Shown piece after piece: positions 1 through 6,974 of a DNA stretch of 8,759 nucleotides (its first letter is position 1; every line of letters begins with the position of its first letter). A model generated the notes under the pieces. The model was not told the DNA's origin. It saw only the letters and a program-made list of their open reading frames with translations, and searched no databases. The position numbers were made by a program, and so were the translations under genes. This stretch comes from Bacteroidota bacterium (lineage in GTDB: Bacteria > Bacteroidota > Ignavibacteria > Kapaibacteriales > UBA2268). The stretch spans positions 1 through 8,759 of the forward strand of contig JAFRQN010000319.1 of assembly GCA_017428585.1 (NCBI GenBank), given 5' to 3'.

Positions 1-550
1 CAATACCAAATATTGTATAAAATATAGATTTACCAAGAGGCATTATTTCCTCCTTTTCTAATTCATCATTTTTTCTACTACGAAGAGCCATTTTAACAAG
101 ATAATAAATAAATACTGAGAAGAAAAGTAATACAACTATTCCATCTGTTCTAAGAAAATTATTCTTTATGCCTTTATCAAAAACACTATCAGATAAAACA
201 GTACCAAATACTGTCATCATTAAAATCATCATTGGAAGTTCTTTTTTTACTGTATTATCATTAACTACTAAAGGTTTAATTACTGAACTAACTCCTAATA
301 TTAATAGGACATTTAAGATATTACTACCAATAACATTACCTAAAACAATATCATGATTACCTGAAATAATAGATTTAATACTAACTGCAAACTCTGGAGC
401 AGAAGTTCCAAAAGCTACAATTGTTAAACCAATTAATATCTTAGGTACTTTAAAATTCCCTGCTACACTTGATGCACCATCAACAAATATATCAGCACCT
501 TTTATTAATATAAAAAAACCAACAACTAATAATAGAGAATTTATTAACAT
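1..550 (-). CDS. Calcium/sodium antiporter (CaCA family), N-terminal half, runs off the left edge
   Basis: This is an inner-membrane cation exchanger of the CaCA superfamily (YrbG/CaxA-like), expected to exchange Ca2+ for Na+ or H+. The gene starts at ATG 550-548 and stays open to base 1, giving 183 residues, about half the usual 310-370. The first alpha repeat is clear: GLTIVAFGTSAPEFAVSI at residues 41-58 (the GTSxPE ion-binding motif, Glu53) and GNVIGSNILNVLLILG at 71-86 (the GNxxGSN motif). Hydrophobic segments lie at about 2-18, 36-58, 68-92, 105-121 and 135-153. A charged loop at about 156-170 leads to where the second, inverted half should begin. Translation signals differ from the neighbours: an AAAGGG lies 7 bases before the start, and a strong internal AAGGAGG precedes Met170. 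By hand count only about 11 codons besides ATG end in G or C. Family assignment is firm; substrate preference is inferred. Confidence 0.93.
   Translation of the reverse strand, partial: MLINSLLLVVGFFILIKGADIFVDGASSVAGNFKVPKILIGLTIVAFGTSAPEFAVSIKSIISGNHDIVLGNVIGSNILNVLLILGVSSVIKPLVVNDNTVKKELPMMILMMTVFGTVLSDSVFDKGIKNNFLRTDGIVVLLFFSVFIYYLVKMALRSRKNDELEKEEIMPLGKSIFYTIFGI
41..58 (-). promoter_or_regulatory. Strong internal Shine-Dalgarno before in-frame Met170 of the antiporter
   Basis: Reading the minus strand, AAAAGGAGG is followed after 5 bases by an in-frame ATG (43-41) inside the antiporter, exactly in the loop between the two inverted halves of the protein. The match to anti-SD is better than at any real gene start in this window. 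It could allow a second start yielding the C-terminal half, or it may simply encode Glu-Lys-Glu-Glu. Function is unproven. Confidence 0.4.
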
Positions 551-563
551 ATCCTAACCCTTT
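551..563 (-). promoter_or_regulatory. Ribosome binding site of the antiporter
   Basis: The minus strand reads AAAGGG, 7 bases, then ATG, with a second GGA closer to the start. The first element has normal Shine-Dalgarno spacing and supports the start at 550. It is notable because the other genes here lack a recognisable Shine-Dalgarno sequence. Confidence 0.6.
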
Positions 564-574
564 CTAATATATAA

Positions 575-603
575 AATATATCATTAAATAGTATTTTATT
601 CAA
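575..603 (-). promoter_or_regulatory. Sigma-70-like promoter candidate for the antiporter
   Basis: On the minus strand TTGAAT (603-598) and TATATT (580-575) are separated by 17 bases, close to the TTGACA-N17-TATAAT consensus. Transcription would begin near 568, leaving a leader of about 18 bases that contains the ribosome binding site. It lies just downstream of the transglycosylase terminator, so the antiporter is probably a separate unit. AT-rich sequence makes chance matches common. Confidence 0.4.
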
Positions 604-608
604 GGGTT

Positions 609-638
609 AAAAATAAAATATCCACAAGAATGTGGATA
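609..638 (-). terminator. Rho-independent terminator of the lytic transglycosylase gene
   Basis: Three bases after the stop codon, TATCCACA and TGTGGATA form a perfect 8-bp stem (619-626 with 631-638) around a 4-base loop. On the minus strand it is followed by a T-rich tract ATTTTATTTTT. The stem is short but contains three G-C pairs, and the position directly after the stop codon fits termination in the leftward direction. The stem contains a sequence identical to the DnaA-box consensus, which I treat as coincidence. Confidence 0.7.
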
Positions 639-641
639 AAA

Positions 642-3308
642 TTATTTAATAGTTATTTTTTGTCCTATTTTTAATTTATCAGCGTTTAAATTTCCGTTCT
701 TTTTAATGATATCATTAACTGATACATTATATTTTTTTGCTATTTTGGACAAATTATCGCCATCTTTTACTGTATAAACGACACCAGATTTTTTACTGCT
801 TTTCTTTGAAGTTGTTTGAGTATTTTTTGAATTAGATTTATTTGCAGAATTAGAATTATCAAGATTTAATACTTGACCAACAATAACTTTATCGCCGTCT
901 AAATTGTTCCATTTTTTCAAGTCACTAATAGAACAATTATTTTCAGCTGCTATTTTGGATAAATTATCGCCTTCCTTTATTGTATAAGTACCCTTGCTTG
1001 TTTCTTTGCTTGTTTGCTTTGGAGTTGATTTAGTATTATTTTCTGTTTTAGTATTGTTAGCAGCAGTAGATGTATTGCCATTGCCGTTAAGATTCAATAC
1101 TTGGCCTATAATAACTTTATCATCATCTAAATTGTTCCATTTTTTCAAGTCACTGATTGTACAATTATTTTCAACTGCTATTTTGGATAAATTATCGCCT
1201 TTTTGAACAGTATAAGTTTTATTATTTTTTACTGTTGATTTTGATGAAGTTTCAGTCTTCTTGTTTGAAGAAGTATTTTTTTCTTTTACTGTATTGTTTT
1301 GGTTTGATTTATTATCATTTAAGATTGATGATTTATTGTTGTCTTTTACTTGTTCTTCTATACTATTTTTAGATGAAGAGCCATTTTTTGATAACACTCC
1401 CAATCTTTCTGCTTCTTGCTGTGAAATAATAATCGTAGTTCCTTCTTTAAGTATTTCTTCATCTATAGGAAGTTTATTCCAATTTCTAATATTAGCAGTG
1501 CTTATTTTATATTTAGCAGCAACACTATAAATAGATTCACCTGTTCCCACTACATGATAATTTGGATTATTTGATACAACTTCAGTTTTTGGTTTTAGAC
1601 CATCTGTTGTATATATCAAAGTTGACTGCATATAATTTTTGCCGCCTATAGGAATTCTTAGTTCCAAATCATTTGGCAAGGAAATATTTTTGCCATTTAA
1701 GTTATTTAATGTTATTAATTCATCGATAGCAACATCATATTTTTCAGAAATAGATATAACATCTTCGCCCTTGCAAACTTTATGAGTTAAATAAGGCTGT
1801 TTTTCTTCTAAAGGCAGTTTGTCAAAATTTTCAATAAAGTGTTCTGCTGTACCTAATGGAACTCTTAATCTATAATACTTTCTATCAGGTGGAGTTATAT
1901 CATATAACAATTCTGTATTTAAATCACGAATTTCTTGTATTCCTACGCCTATAGCGCTTGCAATAGCTGCAAGATTAGTAGCTTGTTTTATTTCTATTAC
2001 ATCGTATAAAAATTCTGGTTCATATTCTATAGATTCTAAATCAAAACCATATTCAGTTGGATTTGTTAAAATTTTTACCAAAGCTAAAAACAACGGAACA
2101 TAATTTTGAGATTCATTAGGCATTGCTATATTTTTCTTTGTCCTCAAATCCCAGTATGTCGGTTTTTCCAAATTAGTTTGTTTTAATGCACGACGGACAT
2201 TGCCCCAGCCCCAATTATAAGCAACAAGAGTTAAATGCCAATCATTAAATTCTACATACATATCTCTTAAATATCTCAAGCCAGCACGTGTTGATTTTAT
2301 AGGATCTCTTCTTTCATCAACCCATATAGATTCACGTTTATTTAATCCATAGTCTAAACCAGTTGGATACATAAACTGCCATAGACCAACAGCGCTTTTA
2401 GGTGAAACACTTGTAGGATTATAAGCGCTCTCTATCATAGGAAGTACTATTATTTCTTCTGGCATTCCTTCTGTTCTGGCAAGTTCTGTTATCATATTGT
2501 ACCATCTTCTTGAACGTTTAAGCCAACCAGTTATAAATTGACGTCCTCGACCAGTTGTCAAAAAATTAATTTGTTTTTCAACAGCAGGATTATCTACCAA
2601 AGGAATCATTAATTCTGTAGTATCAGGCAGTTTAAATACAAATTTATCATTTTTTGTACTTGTTTTTTTAGGATTATTAGACGTAATGACTTTTGGTTCT
2701 TTTGAAACAACATTTTCTTCAAATAGACGTTCTTTAGATATATACATATTTAATGTATTTTCTGTATTGACATCTATTATTGCTGCATATTTTTCATAAT
2801 CGGCAATAATATTTTTAGAAAGATCTTGAAAATCTTCGTTATTTTCTATTTCAGGATAGCTGACTAATTTATTCAAGCCATTCAAAGCATCTTCAAATAG
2901 TTTTACCGCCTCGACTGTATCGCTGCGTTGAACACAAATAAGACCTTTTATATATTTTTGTCTTGCAGTTTCAATAGTAGATTCTATTAATTCCTGAGTG
3001 ATTATTTTTACAGTTTTGTTTTTATCCAATGGAGAATAACTATCTGGAAACTTTGGAGTTGATTGTTCAGGATTTTTTTGCTGCTTTTGTGGATTAATTT
3101 TTACATTTGGTTTATTTTTCTGAGTATTAGGATTGACTTGTATTGGTTGTTTTTTAGGCTTATTATTATTAATATTTGAGTTGTTTATATTTTGATTTTG
3201 CTGAACCTGTTTTACAGGTTGTTGAGCAAATATATCTGTATTAGCAAACATTAAACTAATACAAATAATAATTAAAAATACAGGGTTAATTATTTTTATA
3301 TTAAGCAT
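642..3308 (-). CDS. Secreted MltD-type lytic transglycosylase with five LysM domains
   Basis: This enzyme is predicted to cleave the MurNAc-GlcNAc bond of peptidoglycan with 1,6-anhydro product formation, acting in the periplasm during wall remodelling. At 888 residues it is about twice the length of E. coli MltD. Order of parts: signal peptide 1-28 (likely cleavage FA-QQ; no lipobox); a Gln/Asn/Lys/Pro-rich linker about 29-90; a helical, TPR-like region about 95-195; a GH23/SLT domain about 240-420; LysM domains about 507-553, 585-632, 698-740, 774-816 and 843-888, joined by Ser/Asn/Lys/Thr-rich linkers. In the SLT domain MIES places the catalytic Glu at 293, followed by AVGLWQF, DERRDP and AYNWGWGNV. 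The Trp between the two glycines is unusual, since many relatives have Glu or Pro there. LysM1 is the most divergent. No Shine-Dalgarno precedes the ATG. It lies 174 bases downstream of a LolB-like lipoprotein gene and has its own promoter candidate. Confidence 0.95.
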   Translation of the reverse strand: MLNIKIINPVFLIIICISLMFANTDIFAQQPVKQVQQNQNINNSNINNNKPKKQPIQVNPNTQKNKPNVKINPQKQQKNPEQSTPKFPDSYSPLDKNKTVKIITQELIESTIETARQKYIKGLICVQRSDTVEAVKLFEDALNGLNKLVSYPEIENNEDFQDLSKNIIADYEKYAAIIDVNTENTLNMYISKERLFEENVVSKEPKVITSNNPKKTSTKNDKFVFKLPDTTELMIPLVDNPAVEKQINFLTTGRGRQFITGWLKRSRRWYNMITELARTEGMPEEIIVLPMIESAYNPTSVSPKSAVGLWQFMYPTGLDYGLNKRESIWVDERRDPIKSTRAGLRYLRDMYVEFNDWHLTLVAYNWGWGNVRRALKQTNLEKPTYWDLRTKKNIAMPNESQNYVPLFLALVKILTNPTEYGFDLESIEYEPEFLYDVIEIKQATNLAAIASAIGVGIQEIRDLNTELLYDITPPDRKYYRLRVPLGTAEHFIENFDKLPLEEKQPYLTHKVCKGEDVISISEKYDVAIDELITLNNLNGKNISLPNDLELRIPIGGKNYMQSTLIYTTDGLKPKTEVVSNNPNYHVVGTGESIYSVAAKYKISTANIRNWNKLPIDEEILKEGTTIIISQQEAERLGVLSKNGSSSKNSIEEQVKDNNKSSILNDNKSNQNNTVKEKNTSSNKKTETSSKSTVKNNKTYTVQKGDNLSKIAVENNCTISDLKKWNNLDDDKVIIGQVLNLNGNGNTSTAANNTKTENNTKSTPKQTSKETSKGTYTIKEGDNLSKIAAENNCSISDLKKWNNLDGDKVIVGQVLNLDNSNSANKSNSKNTQTTSKKSSKKSGVVYTVKDGDNLSKIAKKYNVSVNDIIKKNGNLNADKLKIGQKITIK
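861..1217 (-). repeat. Near-identical LysM-coding repeat pair
   Basis: LysM4 (861-989) and LysM3 (1089-1217) are coded by segments offset by exactly 228 bases (76 codons). Their proteins agree at 36 of 43 aligned residues, including GDNLSKIA, ENNC and ISDLKKWNNLD, and long stretches of DNA are identical. LysM5 (642-780) is a more diverged third copy, 210 bases further on. This looks like internal tandem duplication of a domain plus linker, fairly recent for the LysM3-LysM4 pair. Confidence 0.8.
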
Positions 3309-3357
3309 AGGATAATTTTCTAAAGTTAAAAAATAAGATTCTTTTTATACCACTCTA

Positions 3358-3389
3358 CAAATTTACAAAAAATACATTAAAATGTCAAA
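3358..3389 (-). promoter_or_regulatory. Promoter candidate for the lytic transglycosylase, Bacteroidota type
   Basis: On the minus strand TTTGACA (3389-3383) is followed by TAAATTTG (3365-3358). TTTG to TAAATTTG is 20 bases, matching the TTTG-N19/20-TAnnTTTG pattern described for Bacteroidota. The same -33 element also contains a perfect TTGACA. The start point would be near 3351, giving a leader of roughly 43 bases. The rest of 3309-3482 is AT-rich with no coding signal; there is no convincing terminator after the upstream lipoprotein gene, so read-through from it is also possible. Confidence 0.6.
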
Positions 3390-3482
3390 TTTCTTATACA
3401 CTTTTTAAAATTAGATGATTCTTTTTTATCCGCCTAATATAAATAAATATAACCGTATCTTATATAAATATAAAGAAATATA

Positions 3483-4247
3483 CTAATAATTTACCAATTT
3501 ATATGTTTTTGGTTTAGAAAAAGATAAAGTTTCAAATTTATTCTTTTCAAAAACAACATCTTGATATTCTATTTCTACTTTTCCACTTAAAGAATTAAAT
3601 TCTATTGTTATATTATTTGGAAAATTATTTTTGTATGTTTTATATTTTACATTAAAAACAGTTAAATTATTAATGTTGTTTCTTTGATATTTAGAAAATA
3701 AATTGTTTTGTTTTTTTACAGAAACCAATTCATTTCCATCTGTATGCATATATTCGAAATACTCTTCTTCATTTGTTGATTTTAAGTATTTAAAATTATT
3801 GACATCAACAGGAAGCACAGCCTGCAAAAGACATATTAAGTCGTTAAATTCTAAAGGAATATTTATTAATTTTTTCAATGTTTTTGCATTTGGAATACCA
3901 GTATAAGTTGTACTTTCTAAATTATTGTTCATAATAAAATAATCTTTTTTTGCAAATAGTTTTCCAACAGGAATTCCAAGAGGACCATAAACTTGAATAA
4001 GCAGTGAATCAGTGTGTGCGATATTGATTTTTGCTGTTGCGCTTTGATTTAGATCAGGAAACGCAATTTTAATTTTTGCTTTTAATGATATATTATTATC
4101 TGAATATGATTTCAAAGGCAGTTTAACAATAGGTTCTTCTTCTTTTATATTAATTTCTTTGTTTTCTGTATCTTCTTTTTGGTCTAAAGTTGAACAACCA
4201 ATAAAACTAATTAAAAATAAAAAAATGAAAAAACAATATTTGTTCAT
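3483..4247 (-). CDS. LolB-like outer-membrane lipoprotein (resembles DUF4292)
   Basis: This is a predicted lipoprotein of 254 residues. It has a hydrophobic signal peptide ending in FIGC, with Cys18 as the likely lipidated residue, then a short Lys/Glu-rich tether at about 22-40. The body begins near residue 53 with LKAKIKIAF, then KINIAHTDSLLIQVYGPLGIPVGKLF (split around 73-98), FIMNN and LESTTYTGIP. This is the pattern of the LolB-like curved beta-sheet fold: a beta strand, a (S/L)L(I)V-x-GPLG-type turn, then 'viN' and 'Y-G'. Known LolB inserts lipoproteins in the outer membrane; whether this protein does so or only shares the fold cannot be told. Next to a wall lytic enzyme it suggests envelope assembly. 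The start has no Shine-Dalgarno, but the signal peptide begins right at it. The resemblance is recognised from memory of the family, without a profile search. Confidence 0.7.
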   Translation of the reverse strand: MNKYCFFIFLFLISFIGCSTLDQKEDTENKEINIKEEEPIVKLPLKSYSDNNISLKAKIKIAFPDLNQSATAKINIAHTDSLLIQVYGPLGIPVGKLFAKKDYFIMNNNLESTTYTGIPNAKTLKKLINIPLEFNDLICLLQAVLPVDVNNFKYLKSTNEEEYFEYMHTDGNELVSVKKQNNLFSKYQRNNINNLTVFNVKYKTYKNNFPNNITIEFNSLSGKVEIEYQDVVFEKNKFETLSFSKPKTYKLVNY

Positions 4248-4299
4248 AACTATATAAATTATTATTAAATAAAATTATAAAAATTAATATGATTTTAAT

Positions 4300-4340
4300 T
4301 ATATTTGTAATTTAATAGATTTTATTAAGATACAAATATA
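4300..4340. promoter_or_regulatory. 10-bp inverted repeat in the divergent intergenic region, with TAnnTTTG elements on both strands
   Basis: TATATTTGTA (4300-4309) is repeated exactly in inverse orientation at 4331-4340, with 21 bases between. The centres are 31 bases apart, about three helical turns. Each arm contains TATATTTG, which fits the TAnnTTTG -7 element; the left one points to gatB (43 bases to its ATG) and the right one to the lipoprotein gene. No TTTG is found at the -33 distance for either. It may be paired promoters, an operator for a dimeric regulator, or chance in AT-rich DNA. The rest of 4248-4350 holds nothing else recognisable. Confidence 0.35.
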
Positions 4341-4350
4341 CGAAATTTAT

Positions 4351-5799
4351 ATGAATAAATATGAGTCCATTATAGGATTAGAAGTACATGCTCAATTACT
4401 AACTAAAACAAAAGCATTTTGTTCATGTTCTACTGTTTTCGGAGCTTCTCCAAATACAAATACTTGTCCTATTTGTCTTGGTTTTCCAGGCACTCTGCCT
4501 GTATTAAATAAAGAATTAGTTAGAGATATAATTAAAGTAGGTATTGCCACTAATTGCAAAATTAGACCAGTATCATCATTTGCTCGTAAAAATTATTTTT
4601 ATGCTGATCTTGTAAAAGGCTATCAAATTACTCAATTTGATGATCCTATCTGCTATGATGGACATATAGATATAGAAATTTCTGATGATGAACGCAAGAA
4701 AATTGGAATTACTCGCATTCACATGGAAGAAGACACAGGCAAAGGTATTCACGACTTAGATATAGATTCTTTAATGGATTATAATAGAAGCGGTGTTCCT
4801 TTGATTGAAATCGTCAGCGAACCTGATATGCGAAGTGCAAAAGATGCTTATAATTACCTGATAGAATTAAGACGTATCTTGGTATATCTTGGTGTATGTA
4901 CAGGCAATATGGAAGAAGGCGCTTTAAGATGCGATGCTAATGTTTCTGTTAGACTAATGGGTTCAAAAGAATTTGGAACGAAAACAGAAATCAAAAATAT
5001 GAACAGTTTCCGTAATGTAGAAAAGGCTATTGATTTTGAAATAGCGCGTCAAATAGATTTATTGGAAAAAGGTGAAGCTGTAGTGCAGGAAACTCGAATG
5101 TGGGATGGCCAAAAACAAATCACTCGTACAATGAGAACCAAGGAAACATCTGTTAATTATCGTTATTTCACTGAACCAGACTTAATTAAAGTTAATGTTT
5201 CTGATGAAATGATAAATGATATTGCTAAACAGATTCCAGAACTGCCTTCTAAACGCAAAGAAAGATTTATAAAAGAATATGGTCTTCCAAAATATGATGC
5301 CTCTGTTTTAGTTGAATCTCAAGATGTTGCTCAATACTATGAAGATGTTTGCAGCGTTTTGACTGCCAAAAACGAACATAATTATAAATTAGTCAGCAAT
5401 TGGATAATGACCGAAGTTATGCATATATTGTCAGAACGCAGCATAACTATAAAAGATTTAAATTTACCGCCAAACTTAGTTGCAGAATTGATTGAATTAT
5501 TTTCTAACGATGTTATTTCCAGCAGAGTGGCAAAAGACATATTCCCTGAAGTTGTAAAAGATGGAATTTCTCCTAAAAAAATAGTTGAAGAAAGAGGGTT
5601 AGCACAAGTTTCAGACACACAGTCCATTGAAAATATTGTAAAGAAATTAATTGAAGAAAATCCTGAAAGCGTTGAAAAATTTAAGAATGGAAAGAAGAAT
5701 ATTGTAGGGTTCTTTGTCGGCAATACAATGAAGCAAATGAATGGCAAAGCAAATCCAAAAGTAATAACTGAAATTGTAAACAAATATCTTTCAAATTAA
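4351..5799 (+). CDS. gatB: Aspartyl/glutamyl-tRNA amidotransferase subunit B (GatB)
   Basis: GatB is the kinase/transamidase subunit of the GatCAB complex, which converts Glu-tRNA(Gln), and often Asp-tRNA(Asn), to the amidated forms in the cytoplasm using ATP and ammonia from GatA. Its length of 482 is normal. Family signatures: YESIIGLEVHAQL at 4-16; a zinc site with Cys24, Cys26, Cys39 and Cys42 in FCSCS and CPICLGFPG; HMEEDTGK at 124-131; DYNRSGVPLIEIVSEPD at 143-159; and YRYFTEPD at 270-277, where relatives usually have Pro in place of Thr274. The C-terminal helical GatB/YqeY tRNA-binding domain covers about 330-480. No gatA or gatC is in the window. The gene opens the rightward operon; its ATG has no Shine-Dalgarno, but the conserved N-terminus starts there and no earlier in-frame start is needed. 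Confidence 0.98.
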   Translation: MNKYESIIGLEVHAQLLTKTKAFCSCSTVFGASPNTNTCPICLGFPGTLPVLNKELVRDIIKVGIATNCKIRPVSSFARKNYFYADLVKGYQITQFDDPICYDGHIDIEISDDERKKIGITRIHMEEDTGKGIHDLDIDSLMDYNRSGVPLIEIVSEPDMRSAKDAYNYLIELRRILVYLGVCTGNMEEGALRCDANVSVRLMGSKEFGTKTEIKNMNSFRNVEKAIDFEIARQIDLLEKGEAVVQETRMWDGQKQITRTMRTKETSVNYRYFTEPDLIKVNVSDEMINDIAKQIPELPSKRKERFIKEYGLPKYDASVLVESQDVAQYYEDVCSVLTAKNEHNYKLVSNWIMTEVMHILSERSITIKDLNLPPNLVAELIELFSNDVISSRVAKDIFPEVVKDGISPKKIVEERGLAQVSDTQSIENIVKKLIEENPESVEKFKNGKKNIVGFFVGNTMKQMNGKANPKVITEIVNKYLSN

Positions 5800-5828
5800 A
5801 CTCAGTTATTTATTAGCTATTAATATAG

Positions 5829-6947
5829 ATGGAAAAAATACAGCATCCTGATAGAATCGAAAAAGTTTACGAGTTTACTATTCCTAAGGGTCAATCAAGT
5901 GAAAGATTAGATAATTTTTTAACTCGTATGATACCAAATGCTACCAGGACTAAGGTACAAAAAGCAATAGCTGCAGAACGTGTATTGGTTAATTCCAAAA
6001 CAAAAAAACCAAGCTATAAGATAGCGCCTATGGATCATATTCTATGTACAGTGATGAAACTTCCTCCTATAGAATTGATTCCTGAAGAAATTCCATTAAA
6101 CATCGTTTATGAAGATGATTATTTAATTGTAGTCAATAAGCCGGCTGGAATGTGCGTCCATCCTGGTATTGGGAACAGATATGGAACGTTGGTAAATGCC
6201 CTGTTATATTATTTTGGAATTAGAGATTCTATCAATATTGAAGTAACTGATTTGGATGACGATGACAATGAAAATGATAATGATGAATTAGCAGAATCAG
6301 ATGATTTAGCAGAACAAGACAATGAGTCTTATATTAATATAAATGATATTCAGATTAATGGTGTACGTCCTTTTTTAGTACATCGTATTGACAAAGATAC
6401 AACTGGTCTTTTAGTTGTTGCAAAAACGCTTGAAGTACATAGAGGTTTGTCAGAGCAATTTTCAAAAAAAACATCAACAAGAGAATATAACGCTATTGTA
6501 TGGGGAAAGCCTAAAAAAGAGCGTGGAACGATAGATGGAAATATTGGCAGATCGCCTAACGATAGAAAAGCTTTTGCTGTTGTAGAACATGGTGGAAAAC
6601 CTGCTATTACTGATTATGAAGTATTAGAGTATTTTTTATATACTTCTTTGCTAAAATTTAATCTTCATACAGGTCGAACTCATCAGATTAGAGTTCATGC
6701 CGCTTCAATCGGACATAAACTATTTGGCGATGTCAGGTATGGAGGTGATAAAGTATTGTTTGGAAGAGAAAATCCTCAGTGGAGAAATACAGCATTAAAA
6801 TATTTAACTGCAAATCCACGCCAAATGCTCCATGCAAAAACATTAGGTTTTTTACATCCTATTACAAAACAATGGATGGATTTTGATTCTGAACTCCCTG
6901 ACGATATGTTGGAACAAATAGAAAATATGAGAAAGTTTATTAAATAA
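5829..6947 (+). CDS. rluD: RluD-type 23S rRNA pseudouridine synthase with an acidic insertion
   Basis: This protein is predicted to convert uridines of 23S rRNA to pseudouridine (helix 69 in E. coli RluD). An S4 RNA-binding domain lies at about 25-75 (ERLDNFL, TKVQKAI, VLVN). The RluA-family catalytic domain follows: IVVNKPAGMCVHPG at about 100-113, the active-site loop HRIDKDTTGLLVVAK with catalytic Asp188, and LHTGRTHQIRVHAASIGH from 279. HPGIGNRYGTLVNALL and the KPA-T-Y stretch resemble RluD more than RluC. Between residues 137 and 175 there is an Asp/Glu/Asn-rich insertion (15 of 27 residues at 141-167 acidic), which accounts for the length of 372 against about 325 in E. coli. It lies 29 bases after gatB and 27 before the next gene, so it is probably co-transcribed. 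There is no Shine-Dalgarno. Confidence 0.93.
   Translation: MEKIQHPDRIEKVYEFTIPKGQSSERLDNFLTRMIPNATRTKVQKAIAAERVLVNSKTKKPSYKIAPMDHILCTVMKLPPIELIPEEIPLNIVYEDDYLIVVNKPAGMCVHPGIGNRYGTLVNALLYYFGIRDSINIEVTDLDDDDNENDNDELAESDDLAEQDNESYININDIQINGVRPFLVHRIDKDTTGLLVVAKTLEVHRGLSEQFSKKTSTREYNAIVWGKPKKERGTIDGNIGRSPNDRKAFAVVEHGGKPAITDYEVLEYFLYTSLLKFNLHTGRTHQIRVHAASIGHKLFGDVRYGGDKVLFGRENPQWRNTALKYLTANPRQMLHAKTLGFLHPITKQWMDFDSELPDDMLEQIENMRKFIK
6282..6317 (+). repeat. 18-base tandem repeat inside the acidic insertion
   Basis: Two adjacent 18-base units, 15 of 18 bases identical, code DELAES and DDLAEQ. They suggest that the acidic insertion of the pseudouridine synthase grew by local duplication. Confidence 0.6.
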
Positions 6948-6974
6948 TTTTTATAAATATTTTTTTTAACAAAG

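Noticed and set aside
168..356. Plus-strand open frame of 62 codons
   Set aside because: It lies antisense inside the antiporter gene, which has clear family motifs; the frame shows no motif of its own.
619..639. TTATCCACA on the minus strand, a perfect DnaA-box consensus, with a one-mismatch inverse copy beside it
   Set aside because: It is fully explained by the terminator stem directly after a stop codon. There is no cluster of further boxes, no AT-rich unwinding region with iterons and no dnaA or dnaN gene nearby, so an origin is not supported.
994..1530. Three overlapping plus-strand open frames rich in Leu, Phe and Ile
   Set aside because: They are antisense images of the LysM and linker coding region; the apparent membrane-like composition comes from reading AT-rich Lys/Asn/Ser codons backwards.
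3440..3476. AT-only inverted repeat ATATAA / TTATAT after the lipoprotein gene, considered as a terminator
   Set aside because: The 6-bp A-T stem has no G-C pairs and is not followed by a clear T tract in the leftward direction.
5382..5783. Minus-strand open frame of 133 codons inside gatB
   Set aside because: It is antisense to the conserved C-terminal domain of GatB, has no recognisable motif and no start signal.
6940..6974. T-rich run between the pseudouridine synthase and the SlyD-like gene, considered as a terminator
   Set aside because: No stable hairpin precedes the T run, and the short spacing fits an operon.
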